Shown: piece after piece, positions 1 to 8,743 of the stretch
Layout of the letters: each line of letters starts with the position of its first letter
How positions within the stretch are numbered: the stretch's first letter is position 1
Assembly: GCA_030065235.1 (NCBI GenBank)
Contig: JASJDC010000005.1
Coordinates: 248,001-312,000, forward strand
DNA from: Alphaproteobacteria bacterium
GTDB lineage: Bacteria; Pseudomonadota; Alphaproteobacteria; UBA8366; Aestuariispiraceae
DNA length: 64,000 nt
Reading direction: 5' to 3'
Translations under genes and position numbers: made by a program
The notes under the pieces: model-generated
Told to the model about the DNA's origin: nothing
Databases searched by the model: none
What the model saw: the letters and a program-made list of their open reading frames with translations, nothing else

Positions 1-1199
1 GCGTGCTGTTGGGCCTCGGCAAGTTCAATAGGATCCTCGAGGTCGATTACGACAACCGCTGCGCCCGGGTTCAGCCCGGCGTCACCAATCTGGCGATCAC
101 CAAGGCGGTCGAGGCGGACGGCTTCTATTATGCGCCCGACCCGTCCAGCCAGATCGCCTGCTCGATCGGCGGCAATGTGGCGGAGAATTCCGGCGGCGTG
201 CATTGCCTGAAATACGGGCTGACAACCAACAACCTGCTCGGCGTGCAGATCGTCACTATCGACGGTGAGGTGATCGAGATCGGCGGCAAGCATCTCGACT
301 CGGAGGCCTATGACCTGCTCGGCGTCATGACCGGGTCGGAGGGCTTGTTGGGCGTGGTGACCGAGGTCACCGTGCGCCTGCTGCGGACGCCGGAAACCGC
401 GCGCGCCGTGCTGCTCGGCTTTGAGACCAGCGAGGCGGCCGGCGATTGCGTCGCCAAGATCATCGGCGCTGGGATCATCCCCGGCGGCATGGAGATGATG
501 GACAAGCCGGCGATCCACGCCGCCGAGGATTTCGTGCGGGCGGGCTATCCGCTTGATGTCGAAGCCTTGCTGATCGTCGAACTGGACGGGCCGACGCAAG
601 AGGTCGATTATCTGATTGACCGGGTGCGCGAGATCGCCGATGGCTGCGGCGCGGTCAGCCAGCGGGTCTCCGAGTCCGAGGAAGAGCGGCTGACTTTTTG
701 GGCCGGGCGCAAGGCGGCTTTTCCCGCCGTCGGCCGAATCTCGCCGGACTATTACTGCATGGACGGCACGATCCCGCGCCACCAATTGCCCAAGGTCCTG
801 ACTCGGATGAACGAACTATCCAGCCAGTACGGCTTGCGGGTCGCCAATGTCTTCCATGCCGGTGACGGCAACCTGCACCCGCTGATCCTTTATGACGCCA
901 ACAATCCCGGCGAGTTGGAAAAGGCGGAGGATTTCGGTTCTGATATTTTGAAGTTGTGCGTTGAGGTCGGCGGCGTGCTGACCGGCGAACATGGTGTGGG
1001 CGTTGAGAAACGCGATCTAATGGGGACGATGTTCAGCGAGGCCGACCTGCAGCAGCAGCAGCGCCTGAAATGCGCTTTCGACCCGGGCGGGTTGCTTAAT
1101 CCCGGCAAGGTGTTTCCGACCCTGCATCGCTGCGCCGAACTGGGGCGGATGCATATCCACAAGGGCCAGATGCCCTTCCCCGATATTCCCCGGTTCTAG
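1..1199 (+). CDS. glcD: Glycolate oxidase FAD-linked subunit GlcD (5' end outside window)
   Basis: This is the flavin subunit of the membrane-associated glycolate dehydrogenase, oxidising glycolate to glyoxylate with GlcE and GlcF. About 398 residues are visible; the reading frame is open to the left edge, so the N-terminal part of the FAD domain is missing. The PCMH FAD domain shows ENSGGVHCLKYG near visible residues 61-72, and the FAD-oxidase C-terminal domain shows HAGDGNLHP near 285 and TGEHGVGVEKR near 327, all typical of GlcD. It ends 13 nt before glcE in what is clearly one operon glcDEF. D-lactate dehydrogenase is the closest alternative, but the glcE/glcF neighbours settle it. Confidence 0.95.
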   Translation, partial: VLLGLGKFNRILEVDYDNRCARVQPGVTNLAITKAVEADGFYYAPDPSSQIACSIGGNVAENSGGVHCLKYGLTTNNLLGVQIVTIDGEVIEIGGKHLDSEAYDLLGVMTGSEGLLGVVTEVTVRLLRTPETARAVLLGFETSEAAGDCVAKIIGAGIIPGGMEMMDKPAIHAAEDFVRAGYPLDVEALLIVELDGPTQEVDYLIDRVREIADGCGAVSQRVSESEEERLTFWAGRKAAFPAVGRISPDYYCMDGTIPRHQLPKVLTRMNELSSQYGLRVANVFHAGDGNLHPLILYDANNPGELEKAEDFGSDILKLCVEVGGVLTGEHGVGVEKRDLMGTMFSEADLQQQQRLKCAFDPGGLLNPGKVFPTLHRCAELGRMHIHKGQMPFPDIPRF

Positions 1200-1212
1200 G
1201 GACGCGGCCGCG

Positions 1213-2436
1213 ATGACGCATTTCACCCCGGAAACGCCGGATCAGGTCCGCGAGGCGGTGGCTTGGGCGGTCTCCGAAGGCGCGCCGCTTTCGGTGCGCG
1301 GGGCGGGGACCAAGGCGTCGGTCGGTCGGCCCATCAATACAAGCCATGAGTTGGATCTGTCGCGCCTGACCGGGATCACGCTGTATGAGGCGGAGGAACT
1401 GATCCTGCAGGCCTGGGCCGGGACGCCGATGTCGGAGATCGAAGCGGCGCTTAGCGCGCGCAACCAGCGCCTGGAATTCGAGCCGCCGAACTATGCGGCT
1501 CTTTTGAAGTCGGACAAAGGCGCCGGGACGCTGGGCGGCGCGGTCGCCGCCAATCTGGCGGGGCCGCGGCGGATCAAGTCGGGCGCCGCGCGCGACCATT
1601 TCCTCGGTTTCGAGGCGGTGTCGGGCCGGGGGGAGGATTTCAAGTCCGGCGGTCGGGTGGTCAAGAACGTCACCGGCTACGACCTTTGTAAACTGATGGC
1701 GGGCTCCTGGGGCACGCTTGGGGTGATGACCCGGATCACAGTGAAGGTCATGCCGGTGGCGGAGAAACAGCGCACAGTGCTGCTCGCGACGGACGACCCG
1801 GAGACGGCGGTTCGGGCGCTGACCGAGGGGCTGAATTCGCCCTATGATCTCTCCGGCGCCGCCTGGGTCCCGACCGCCATCGCGGCGCGGTCGGGTCTGT
1901 CGCTGATATCGGGGCAAGGGTCGGGCGTCGCTGCGCTACGCCTGGACGGGCCGGGACCCTCGGTTGAATATCGCTGCGAGAAACTGCGTCAGATGCTGGG
2001 CGTGCATGGTCCGACCGACGAATTGCACAGCCGAAACAGCGCCGGTTTCTGGCGCGAGATTCGCGATGTCGCGCCCTTCAGCGCGTCCGATGACTTGCGT
2101 GCGGTCTGGCGCCTATCCACGGCGCCCAGCGAAGGCGCGGCGCTTTATGGATCGGTCATGGCGTTGCCAGGGGCGGAAGCGTTCCTCGATTGGGGCGGCG
2201 GTCTGATCTGGCTCGCCGTCGAGGGGGCCGGTGACGCCGGCGCCGAGGCGATCCGGACGGCGCTCCAGGCCCATGGCGGGCACGCCACCCTAATCCGCGG
2301 CGGGGCCGACCTGCGCGCCGCTGTCGAGCCGTTCCAACCTTTGAAGCCGGGCGTGCGACGTCTGACGGAGAAGATCAAACAGGCCTTCGATCCGAGCGGG
2401 GTGCTCAATCCTGGCCGGATGTATGACGGCGTGTAG
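1213..2436 (+). CDS. glcE: Glycolate oxidase FAD-binding subunit GlcE
   Basis: Second FAD-binding subunit of glycolate dehydrogenase, 407 residues, normal for GlcE. It has the short FAD_binding_4 fold with GAGTK near residue 32 and GSWGTLGVMTRITVKVMP near 163, and the family C-terminal signature AFDPSGVLNPGRM. The ATG at 1213 follows the glcD stop by 13 nt and glcF starts 14 nt after its stop, so the three genes are probably co-transcribed. Function follows from family and operon context; nothing is missing or frameshifted. Confidence 0.94.
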   Translation: MTHFTPETPDQVREAVAWAVSEGAPLSVRGAGTKASVGRPINTSHELDLSRLTGITLYEAEELILQAWAGTPMSEIEAALSARNQRLEFEPPNYAALLKSDKGAGTLGGAVAANLAGPRRIKSGAARDHFLGFEAVSGRGEDFKSGGRVVKNVTGYDLCKLMAGSWGTLGVMTRITVKVMPVAEKQRTVLLATDDPETAVRALTEGLNSPYDLSGAAWVPTAIAARSGLSLISGQGSGVAALRLDGPGPSVEYRCEKLRQMLGVHGPTDELHSRNSAGFWREIRDVAPFSASDDLRAVWRLSTAPSEGAALYGSVMALPGAEAFLDWGGGLIWLAVEGAGDAGAEAIRTALQAHGGHATLIRGGADLRAAVEPFQPLKPGVRRLTEKIKQAFDPSGVLNPGRMYDGV

Positions 2437-2450
2437 GCGAAGGCGGATCG

Positions 2451-3785
2451 ATGCAGACGAATTTCACTTTGGCGCAGCTCGCCGACCCTGACATCCAGGA
2501 AGCCAACGACATCCTGCGCGCCTGCGTGCATTGCGGATTCTGCACGGCGACCTGTCCGACCTATGTCACTCTGGGCGACGAATTGGATTCGCCGCGCGGG
2601 CGGATCTATCAGATCAAGGATATGCTGGAGAATGAGAAGCCGGCGCCGGCCAAGGTGGTCAAACATATCGACCGCTGCCTGTCCTGCCTGTCCTGCATGA
2701 CCACCTGCCCGTCCGGCGTGCATTACATGCATCTGGTCGATCACGCCCGCGCCTATATCGAAGAGACCCACACGCGCAGCCTGAAGGACCGCTTCCTGCG
2801 GGAAGTGTTGGGCGCGGTCCTGCCGAACAGGATCCTACTTCGCCTGGCGCTGGTGGGCGCCTGGATCGCCAAGCCGCTGGGGCCTTTGCTCGGGCTGATC
2901 GACAAGCGTTTCGCCGCTATGCTGAAGCTGGCGCCGGGGGCGCCGCCCAAGCCATCGCCTGTCGATACGCCCCAGGTCTTCCCAGCGACCGGTCCGGCGA
3001 AGTTGCGGGTCGCATTGCTGAATGGCTGCGCGCAGCCGGTCCTGCAGCCGCATGTCAACGAAGCCACGGTGCGCCTGCTGACCCGGCTCGGCGTCGAGGT
3101 GGTGGTCGCCGACGGCGCCGGCTGCTGCGGCGCGCTGGTCCATCACATGGGCAAGACCAAGCGCAGCCACGCCCAGGCGGCGGCCAACATCCGCGCCTGG
3201 ATGGCGGTGCATCGCGAAGACCCCCTGGATGCGGTGATCATCAACGCGTCGGGCTGCGGCACGACGGTTAAGGATTACGGCTATATGTTTCGGAACGATC
3301 CGGAACTGGCCGAGGACGCCAAGACGATCTCCGGCCTGACGCGCGATATCACCGAGTTCGTGGATCAGTGGGGTCTTTTGCCCGTCGATGCGGGCGCGGC
3401 CCTCACGGAAAAGCCGGTTGTCGCCTATCATTCCGCCTGTTCGATGCAGCATGGTCAGAAGATCACGCACGCGCCGAAATCGCTTCTGAAAAAGGCCGGC
3501 TTCACCGTCAAAGAGCCGCTGGAAGGTCACCTGTGCTGCGGTTCCGCCGGGACCTACAATATCATGCAACCGGAGATCGCCACGAAATTGCGAGACCGTA
3601 AGGTCGCCAATATCGAAAAGACCGGGGCGGATGTCATCGCGGCCGGCAATATCGGCTGCATCACCCAGATCGCCGGCGCCGCCAAGACGCCGATCGCGCA
3701 CAGTGTCGAGCTTTTGGACTGGGCGACAGGCGGTCCGATACCGCCGGCCTTGGAAGCGGTCAGCGCGTCGGCGTCAAGGCCGTAA
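2451..3785 (+). CDS. glcF: Glycolate oxidase iron-sulfur subunit GlcF
   Basis: Iron-sulfur subunit that passes electrons from the flavin subunits to the quinone pool. 444 residues. Two ferredoxin-type 4Fe-4S motifs are seen, CVHCGFCTATCP near residue 25 and CLSCLSCMTTCPSG near 75-88, followed by two CCG (DUF224) domains with CCGALVHH near 225 and CCGSAGTYN near 363. Last gene of glcDEF. Its last 12 nt overlap the 3' end of the convergent DUF2817 gene, so no separate terminator space exists between them. Confidence 0.95.
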   Translation: MQTNFTLAQLADPDIQEANDILRACVHCGFCTATCPTYVTLGDELDSPRGRIYQIKDMLENEKPAPAKVVKHIDRCLSCLSCMTTCPSGVHYMHLVDHARAYIEETHTRSLKDRFLREVLGAVLPNRILLRLALVGAWIAKPLGPLLGLIDKRFAAMLKLAPGAPPKPSPVDTPQVFPATGPAKLRVALLNGCAQPVLQPHVNEATVRLLTRLGVEVVVADGAGCCGALVHHMGKTKRSHAQAAANIRAWMAVHREDPLDAVIINASGCGTTVKDYGYMFRNDPELAEDAKTISGLTRDITEFVDQWGLLPVDAGAALTEKPVVAYHSACSMQHGQKITHAPKSLLKKAGFTVKEPLEGHLCCGSAGTYNIMQPEIATKLRDRKVANIEKTGADVIAAGNIGCITQIAGAAKTPIAHSVELLDWATGGPIPPALEAVSASASRP

Positions 3786-4910
3786 GGCCCGCCTGCCGGC
3801 CAGCATCGCCCGCAGCGCCGGCGGCGGTCCGACCGACCGCTCCACCCTATCTTCCAAGGCGGTTGGGTTTTGCGCCATCGCCTCGCTCACCATCGGCTCG
3901 AACGCGTCCCAGATCGAGTCGGTCCAATCCCTGTCTGTGAACAGCGCGCGCAGCGCCATATCGCCCAGCGGATCGGCCCCTGACGGCAGGACCTCCCGAC
4001 CGGCTCGGCGTGTCCCACCCCCGACACCGCACAAAGCGATCGCGCTGCTAAGACGCTTTTGATCGAGAAAGTGCGCCAGACCCGCCGCCGCATCAGACCG
4101 GTCGTCACCCGCCGCGCCATTGTCGTCCAGGCGCCGCCGCCCTGCCGCGGTCTTCTCGAGCGGCCAAAAGTCTCGGCCCGGCCAGAGCGCCCGCAGGTCA
4201 AGCGCGCCGAAGGCGCCGGGGCCCGGCTGAATGTCGAGAAGGTGGATCTGGCGGGCTTTGGCCAGCCGGCCCCGCGCGATCGCCCGCAACGTCCGCGATC
4301 CCCACAGAGACGGTCCGGAAGCCGAAACGCCTCCCTGTGGCGTACCGGCCGGAGCGGAATCGCGCGCCATCGCCTGACGATACCGCGCTTCGGCGGCGCT
4401 GAGCAGGGCGCTCTGCCAGGATGGGTCGCCAGGTCCGCTGTTTACTTGGTCGAGCGGCGTCTTGTCGGCGGGATCGCGCGCTATGGCGTCGCCGTCGATT
4501 GGCGCCGCGCCGAAATCCGGCCTGGGTCCGGGCCAGATCGCGCCATGCGGGTTTACCGCATGGATCAGTACCAACCCTGTGTTCCGATTCAGCGCCCGAT
4601 GCAGCCGGGCGCTGAGCAGGCGGGTCATGAGGCCGGCGGCAAGGAAGCCGCCGACGCGCGGCGCGCTGGAAACCAAGACAAGCAGCCGATCGGCGGCGGG
4701 CGCGCCGAGCCGGGCGACATCGCACCAGGCGTCCTCGGCCGCCGACTTGCGCTGCGCCGAATGGCTTTCGAGCCGAGCGCCCACCCTCTGCGCCGCGGCG
4801 AGAAAGGCGGCGCGGGCCGGCGCCAGGGCCCCGGGGATCTCGAGACTGGGCGTTTTCGCCGCGTCGTCGTCAGGCCGAGACTGGCCTAAAGTTTGATCAT
4901 GATCTGTCAT
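3774..4910 (-). CDS. DUF2817-like protein lacking the zinc-peptidase active site
   Basis: 378 residues. The framework matches the DUF2817 branch of zinc carboxypeptidase-like (M14-related) proteins: HAVNPHG at residues 117-123, SLWGSRTLRAI at 201-211 and LLDIQPGPGAFG at 224-235. The residues that normally bind zinc in this family do not appear: the usual SGTHGVEGF reads SSAPRVGGF (81-89), the VDLNRNF stretch is absent, and the DLHTGLG histidine is Gln in DIQPGPG. I infer a pseudo-enzyme or a decaying gene, although the frame is intact over its full length. It is convergent with and overlaps glcF by 12 nt, and its start lies only 17 bp from the divergent TPR gene. Confidence 0.7.
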   Translation of the reverse strand: MTDHDQTLGQSRPDDDAAKTPSLEIPGALAPARAAFLAAAQRVGARLESHSAQRKSAAEDAWCDVARLGAPAADRLLVLVSSAPRVGGFLAAGLMTRLLSARLHRALNRNTGLVLIHAVNPHGAIWPGPRPDFGAAPIDGDAIARDPADKTPLDQVNSGPGDPSWQSALLSAAEARYRQAMARDSAPAGTPQGGVSASGPSLWGSRTLRAIARGRLAKARQIHLLDIQPGPGAFGALDLRALWPGRDFWPLEKTAAGRRRLDDNGAAGDDRSDAAAGLAHFLDQKRLSSAIALCGVGGGTRRAGREVLPSGADPLGDMALRALFTDRDWTDSIWDAFEPMVSEAMAQNPTALEDRVERSVGPPPALRAMLAGRRALRP

Positions 4911-4927
4911 CTCGCCATACTGCTTTC

Positions 4928-5509
4928 ATGATTCGAAACGCTGCGACATTGTTCTCCACTGGGCTCCTCACCTGCGCCCTTCTTTTCGCCGCCGCCGCGT
5001 TCCAGGGGCCGGCGCGCGCCGACCAGAACGACCCGCGCCTCGACCCGCTGTTCGAGCAATTGTCACAGGCTCAATCTCCCGCCTCCGCGCGCGTCCTGGC
5101 GGGCGAGATCTGGCGCATCTGGCTCGATAGCGGCCAGGACAGCATCAATATCCTGATGCGGCAAGGCGTCGAGGCGATGAATTCGGGCCGCACCGCCGAG
5201 GCGGCGGAGGCCTTCGACGCCATGGTCGAATTGGCGCCGGATTTTTCCGAAGGCTGGAACAAACGCGCCACGCTGCGCTTCTACGAGGGCGATTTCGCCG
5301 GGTCGATTGAGGACATCAAGCGGACCCTTGCGCTCGAGCCAAGGCATTTCGGCGCCCTGTCGGGATTGGGTATGATTTATGATGCGCTGGAGGAACCGGA
5401 AGGCGCGCTGAAGGCCTATCAGGCGGCGGCCGAGATTCATCCGTTCTCGTTTCACGCGGAACGCCGCATCGAACAGATCACACAAGAACTGAACGATCGG
5501 CGTATCTGA
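4928..5509 (+). CDS. Exported tetratricopeptide-repeat protein
   Basis: 193 residues with an N-terminal signal-like hydrophobic stretch (about residues 8-26) ending ARA-DQ, so probably periplasmic. Residues ~75-185 contain about three TPR units, visible as AVEAMNSGRTAEAAEAFDAM, then KRATLRFYEGDFAGSIEDI and SGLGMIYDALEEPEGALKAY. TPRs make protein-protein contacts; the partner is not evident. The gene is divergent from the DUF2817 gene with a 17-bp gap, so the two promoters must overlap each other or the coding ends. The next gene (5555) follows by 45 nt and may be in the same transcript. Confidence 0.8.
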   Translation: MIRNAATLFSTGLLTCALLFAAAAFQGPARADQNDPRLDPLFEQLSQAQSPASARVLAGEIWRIWLDSGQDSINILMRQGVEAMNSGRTAEAAEAFDAMVELAPDFSEGWNKRATLRFYEGDFAGSIEDIKRTLALEPRHFGALSGLGMIYDALEEPEGALKAYQAAAEIHPFSFHAERRIEQITQELNDRRI

Positions 5510-5554
5510 GCCCGGACGATTCGATCCGATCCGCGCAATCAGCAAGAGGCGGCC

Positions 5555-6301
5555 GTGAGCGCGCTTTTCAAGGAACTGGCTTATCGTGAGACCCCGATCG
5601 GGGCGTTGAGCCTGCGGCGCCGTCGCGAACTGTCGCTTGATGTCGATGTCTATGAGATCAAGCTCGGCGATGAATTCTTGATGTCGAGCCTATTCACCGC
5701 GTCCGAGATCGCCTTGGCGGATCTTGGCGTGGCGGCGCTCGGCGCGCTCGAGCCGGGAGAGGCGGGGTTCGACATCGTCGTCGGCGGGCTCGGGCTCGGC
5801 TATACGGCGCAGGCGGTCCTGGCGCATCAGGCGGTGGGATCGCTGGTGGTCGTGGACTATTTGCAACCGATCATCGATTGGCACCGCACCGGCCTGTTGC
5901 CGCTTGGTCCAGAATTGACGGCCGATTCGCGCTGCCGCTTCGTGCAAGGCGACTTCTTCGCCATGGCGGAGGGAAAGTCTGGGGCGGAAATCGGCTTCGA
6001 TCCAGACCGTCCCGGCCGGCGGTTCGACGCGATCCTGGTGGATATCGACCACGCGCCGGATGCGCTGCTCGACGACCGCAGCGCCAGTTTCTACCGGCCG
6101 GCCGGGCTCGCCGCGCTGATGAACCATCTTAAGCCGGGCGGCGCCTTCGGTCTTTGGTCGAATGATCGACCCGATACGGCCTTTACTGAGCGGTTGGCCG
6201 GCGTTTTCGCCGAAGCCTGGGACGAGCCGGTGACCTTTCCCAACCCGCTTCAGGACCGGCCTTTCACCCAGACCGTCTATCTGGCGCGCGCGCCGCGGTA
6301 A
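5555..6301 (+). CDS. Spermidine synthase-like / SAM-fold protein
   Basis: 248 residues with the class I SAM-dependent fold of the spermidine synthase family: a glycine-rich motif IVVGGLGLGYTA near residues 70-81, an acidic loop VVVDYLQPI near 96, and DAILVDIDHAP near 160. Whether it makes polyamine or methylates a substrate cannot be told; related proteins are annotated only as spermidine synthase-like. The GTG at 5555 is chosen because it precedes the conserved region and follows the TPR gene by 45 nt. It converges with pyruvate kinase with 33 nt between stops. Confidence 0.72.
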   Translation: MSALFKELAYRETPIGALSLRRRRELSLDVDVYEIKLGDEFLMSSLFTASEIALADLGVAALGALEPGEAGFDIVVGGLGLGYTAQAVLAHQAVGSLVVVDYLQPIIDWHRTGLLPLGPELTADSRCRFVQGDFFAMAEGKSGAEIGFDPDRPGRRFDAILVDIDHAPDALLDDRSASFYRPAGLAALMNHLKPGGAFGLWSNDRPDTAFTERLAGVFAEAWDEPVTFPNPLQDRPFTQTVYLARAPR

Positions 6302-6334
6302 ATGCATCACGGGCGGTCGGCGCCCCAAGGGCGG

Positions 6335-7759
6335 CTATCCCCCCATGCCGATCCGGGCGATGCGCAGCATATTGGTGATGCCGGGCGCGCCGAACGGAAC
6401 GCCGGCCGTGATGATGACCCGGTCGCCGGGCCCGGCGATGCCGTCGATCCGCGCCTGATGGCCGGCGATCTCGACCATGTCCTCCAGGCTGTTGGCGTCC
6501 GGCGTGCGTCTGGAATGCACGCCCCAGACTATGGTCTGACGGCGGGCTGTCGTCTCGCGTGGAGTCAGGCTGACGATTGGATAGCGCGGGCGCTCGCGGG
6601 CGATCCGAAAAGCCGTCGATCCGCTGGTCGTATAGGTGACGATGGCGGCAGGGTTGATGCTGTCCGCCGCCACTTTCACAGCTGCGCTGATCGCGTCCGG
6701 CGTCGTGTCCTTGGCGTCGTTGTTCTGCGCTTCCAGACCGTCCCAGTAGGCGGGATCGTCCTGAACCCGCTCGACGATCCGGTTCATCATCGTGACCGCC
6801 TCGACCGGATAGGCGCCGGCGGCGGTCTCGCCGGATAACATGACCGCGTCGGCGCCCTCATAGACCGCGGTGGCGACGTCCGAAGCCTCGGCGCGCGTCG
6901 GCACCGGCCGTTCCATCATGCTGTCCAGCATCTGCGTCGCCACGACGACAGGCTTGCCGGCCTGCCGAGCGACTTGAACGATCCGGCGCTGTTGGATCGG
7001 CACATCCTCCGCCGGCATCTCCACGCCCAGATCGCCGCGCGCAACCATCACCGCATCCGCCAGATCCACGATCGGCTCCAGCCGTTCGATCGCCGCCGGC
7101 TTCTCCAGTTTCGCCAGGATGCCCGCTTGTTCGCCGATCAGGCCACGCGCCTCGACAATATCCTCCGGCCGCTGCACGAAGGACAGCGCTACCCAATCGA
7201 CGCCCAATTCCAGGCCGAAAGCGAGGTCGCGGCGGTCTTTTTCGGTGAGCGGCGACAGCGGCAACACCACGCCTGGCACATTGACGCCTTTGCGCTCCGA
7301 CAACGGACCGGCGACCACCACCTCGGTATCGGCGAATTTCTGGCCGCAGCTTTTCACCCGCAGGCGCACCTTGCCGTCATCCAGGAGTAGGTCGGCGCCC
7401 GGCTCCAGGGCCGCGAAAATCTCAGGATGCGGCAGGGTCGCGCGTTCCTGGTCGCCTGGCGCGTCGTGCAGATCCAGGCGGAAACGGTCACCGATGGCGA
7501 GTTCGATCGGACCTTCGGCGAATTTGCCGATCCGCAATTTCGGTCCTTGCAGGTCCATCATGATCCCGACAGGGCGGCCGGTGGAGCGTTCCAACTCGCG
7601 AATGGCCGCGTGCCGCGCCCGATGCTCGTCATGCTCGCCATGGGAGAAGTTCATCCGGAAGACATCGACGCCCGCCATGAACAGCGCCTCGATTTGTTCG
7701 GCGGTCCCGCTGGAAGGGCCAAGCGTGGCGAGAATTTTGGTGCGGTGTTTTCTTCTCAT
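6335..7759 (-). CDS. pyk: Pyruvate kinase
   Basis: Converts phosphoenolpyruvate and ADP to pyruvate and ATP, the last step of glycolysis. From the ATG at 7759 the protein is 474 residues and begins MRRKHRTKILATLGPSS, the usual pyruvate kinase start; upstream in-frame codons give a proline/arginine-rich tail that is unlikely to be real. MDLQGPKLRIG, the K-containing ALSFVQRPEDI region and VARGDLGVEMPAEDVP, with EKPAAI before it, are diagnostic. A short inverted repeat CCTTT-CCG-AAAGG lies just upstream of the start (7773-7785), close to the ribosome-binding region. Confidence 0.95.
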   Translation of the reverse strand: MRRKHRTKILATLGPSSGTAEQIEALFMAGVDVFRMNFSHGEHDEHRARHAAIRELERSTGRPVGIMMDLQGPKLRIGKFAEGPIELAIGDRFRLDLHDAPGDQERATLPHPEIFAALEPGADLLLDDGKVRLRVKSCGQKFADTEVVVAGPLSERKGVNVPGVVLPLSPLTEKDRRDLAFGLELGVDWVALSFVQRPEDIVEARGLIGEQAGILAKLEKPAAIERLEPIVDLADAVMVARGDLGVEMPAEDVPIQQRRIVQVARQAGKPVVVATQMLDSMMERPVPTRAEASDVATAVYEGADAVMLSGETAAGAYPVEAVTMMNRIVERVQDDPAYWDGLEAQNNDAKDTTPDAISAAVKVAADSINPAAIVTYTTSGSTAFRIARERPRYPIVSLTPRETTARRQTIVWGVHSRRTPDANSLEDMVEIAGHQARIDGIAGPGDRVIITAGVPFGAPGITNMLRIARIGMGG

Positions 7760-8334
7760 TGGACTTTGAGGGCCTTTCCGAAAGGTGCGTGTCGTGAGTG
7801 GCGCAGACCGGCGGGGTCGTGGGGAAGTACAGCGGATCACCGCGCGCCACAAGGGTGTGGTCGCGATCCGTCAAAGGAATGATGGGGGCTGAGGACTGGG
7901 TCGGTCGGTTTTGCGATGCGGCTGCACAATCCCGCGCCGCCGAGCGCCGTTGTTACCCCAGCGTCGCTAATCCGCAAGTCATTATGATTCTCGACTTGAA
8001 CGCCTTTTTTGCAGTACCATCTGCGGTGTTTAGGTCCGCGCGTCGCCGTATGCACGCTCAACGGCGTGAAGCGGTGGGACGGGCCTGAAAGCGATCGGAC
8101 CCGACTGTGGGCCGACGGGGAAGGTATGGGTTTCCGAGCGCGGTTCTGCGCCTTGGCGAGCCCCTCGATCGGTTGATCGAGATCGTCATTGCAGAGCGCG
8201 TCGTACTCTCGACGTTTCCCTGGACAGCCCTTCTGGCGCGGTTGCGGCGCCCGACGCGAAATCCTTGCGCGTCCGTGCGATGGTTGACGGACGATGCAAG
8301 GGAATTCGGTTGGTTTGAGAAAAGGAGACGCTCG
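7760..8334. other. Intergenic region between pyk and ydcH-like gene
   Basis: 575 bases without a supported gene. It must contain the leftward pyk promoter and the rightward promoter of the small YdcH-like gene. I see imperfect GC-rich inverted repeats (for example around 7839-7866) and an isolated T-run at 8008, but no convincing RNA gene or promoter pair. Short frames in it have no family resemblance. Confidence 0.5.
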
Positions 8335-8499
8335 ATGACTGCAGAGGCCCGACTTGAGGCATTGAAGGAACGGCACGCCACACTCGAAACCAAGATAGAA
8401 ACCGAACAACGCCGCCCGATGCCGGATGAAGGCTTGGTGCATACATTGAAACGGGAAAAGCTCCATCTTAAAGATGAAATAAGCCGCCTGATGCATTAG
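8335..8499 (+). CDS. YdcH/DUF465 family small protein
   Basis: 54-residue protein that matches the DUF465 (YdcH) family in length and pattern: an amphipathic helical hairpin with LEALKERHATLETKIETE, a proline turn RRPMPDE, then LKREKLHLKDEISRL. Family members are cytoplasmic, abundant and of unknown function. The ATG at 8335 is chosen because AAAGGAG stands 8 nt upstream; a longer in-frame extension to 8107 looks non-coding. Isolated, with dispersed repeat sequence downstream. Confidence 0.85.
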   Translation: MTAEARLEALKERHATLETKIETEQRRPMPDEGLVHTLKREKLHLKDEISRLMH

Positions 8500-8614
8500 C
8501 GGGCAAGTCTGCGTTCGTCCACCCAGGGTGGGCGCTTGAAGTTTGAAAGAAGCGGCGTCTCGCAGCCAATCAGCGCCGGTTAGGATTGGTCCGATAGCCC
8601 GGCGGCCATCTCAA

Positions 8615-8684
8615 ACCGTCATGCCGGCCCTGAGCGGGCATCCAACGGGCGGAACCATGGGCCCCGGATCACGTCCGGGGCGAC
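8615..8684 (+). repeat. Dispersed palindromic repeat, copy 1
   Basis: The core CCCCGGATCACGTCCGGGG lies at 8662-8680 and is a hairpin (7-bp stem). Together with about 45 upstream bases (AACGGGCGGAACCATGGG and a CATGCCGGC element) it is similar to the copy at 13,052-13,110 read on the other strand. It sits between two genes, as such small repeated elements of alphaproteobacterial genomes usually do. Confidence 0.75.
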
Positions 8685-8743
8685 TCGGCCTGCGTAGTTG
8701 CAAAGCAAATCACGCTCACCACCTGTACACTCTGCGGACCGGC

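Noticed and set aside
4059-4889. 276-residue plus-strand gene
   Set aside because: Complement of the DUF2817-like gene; no domain and arginine-rich.
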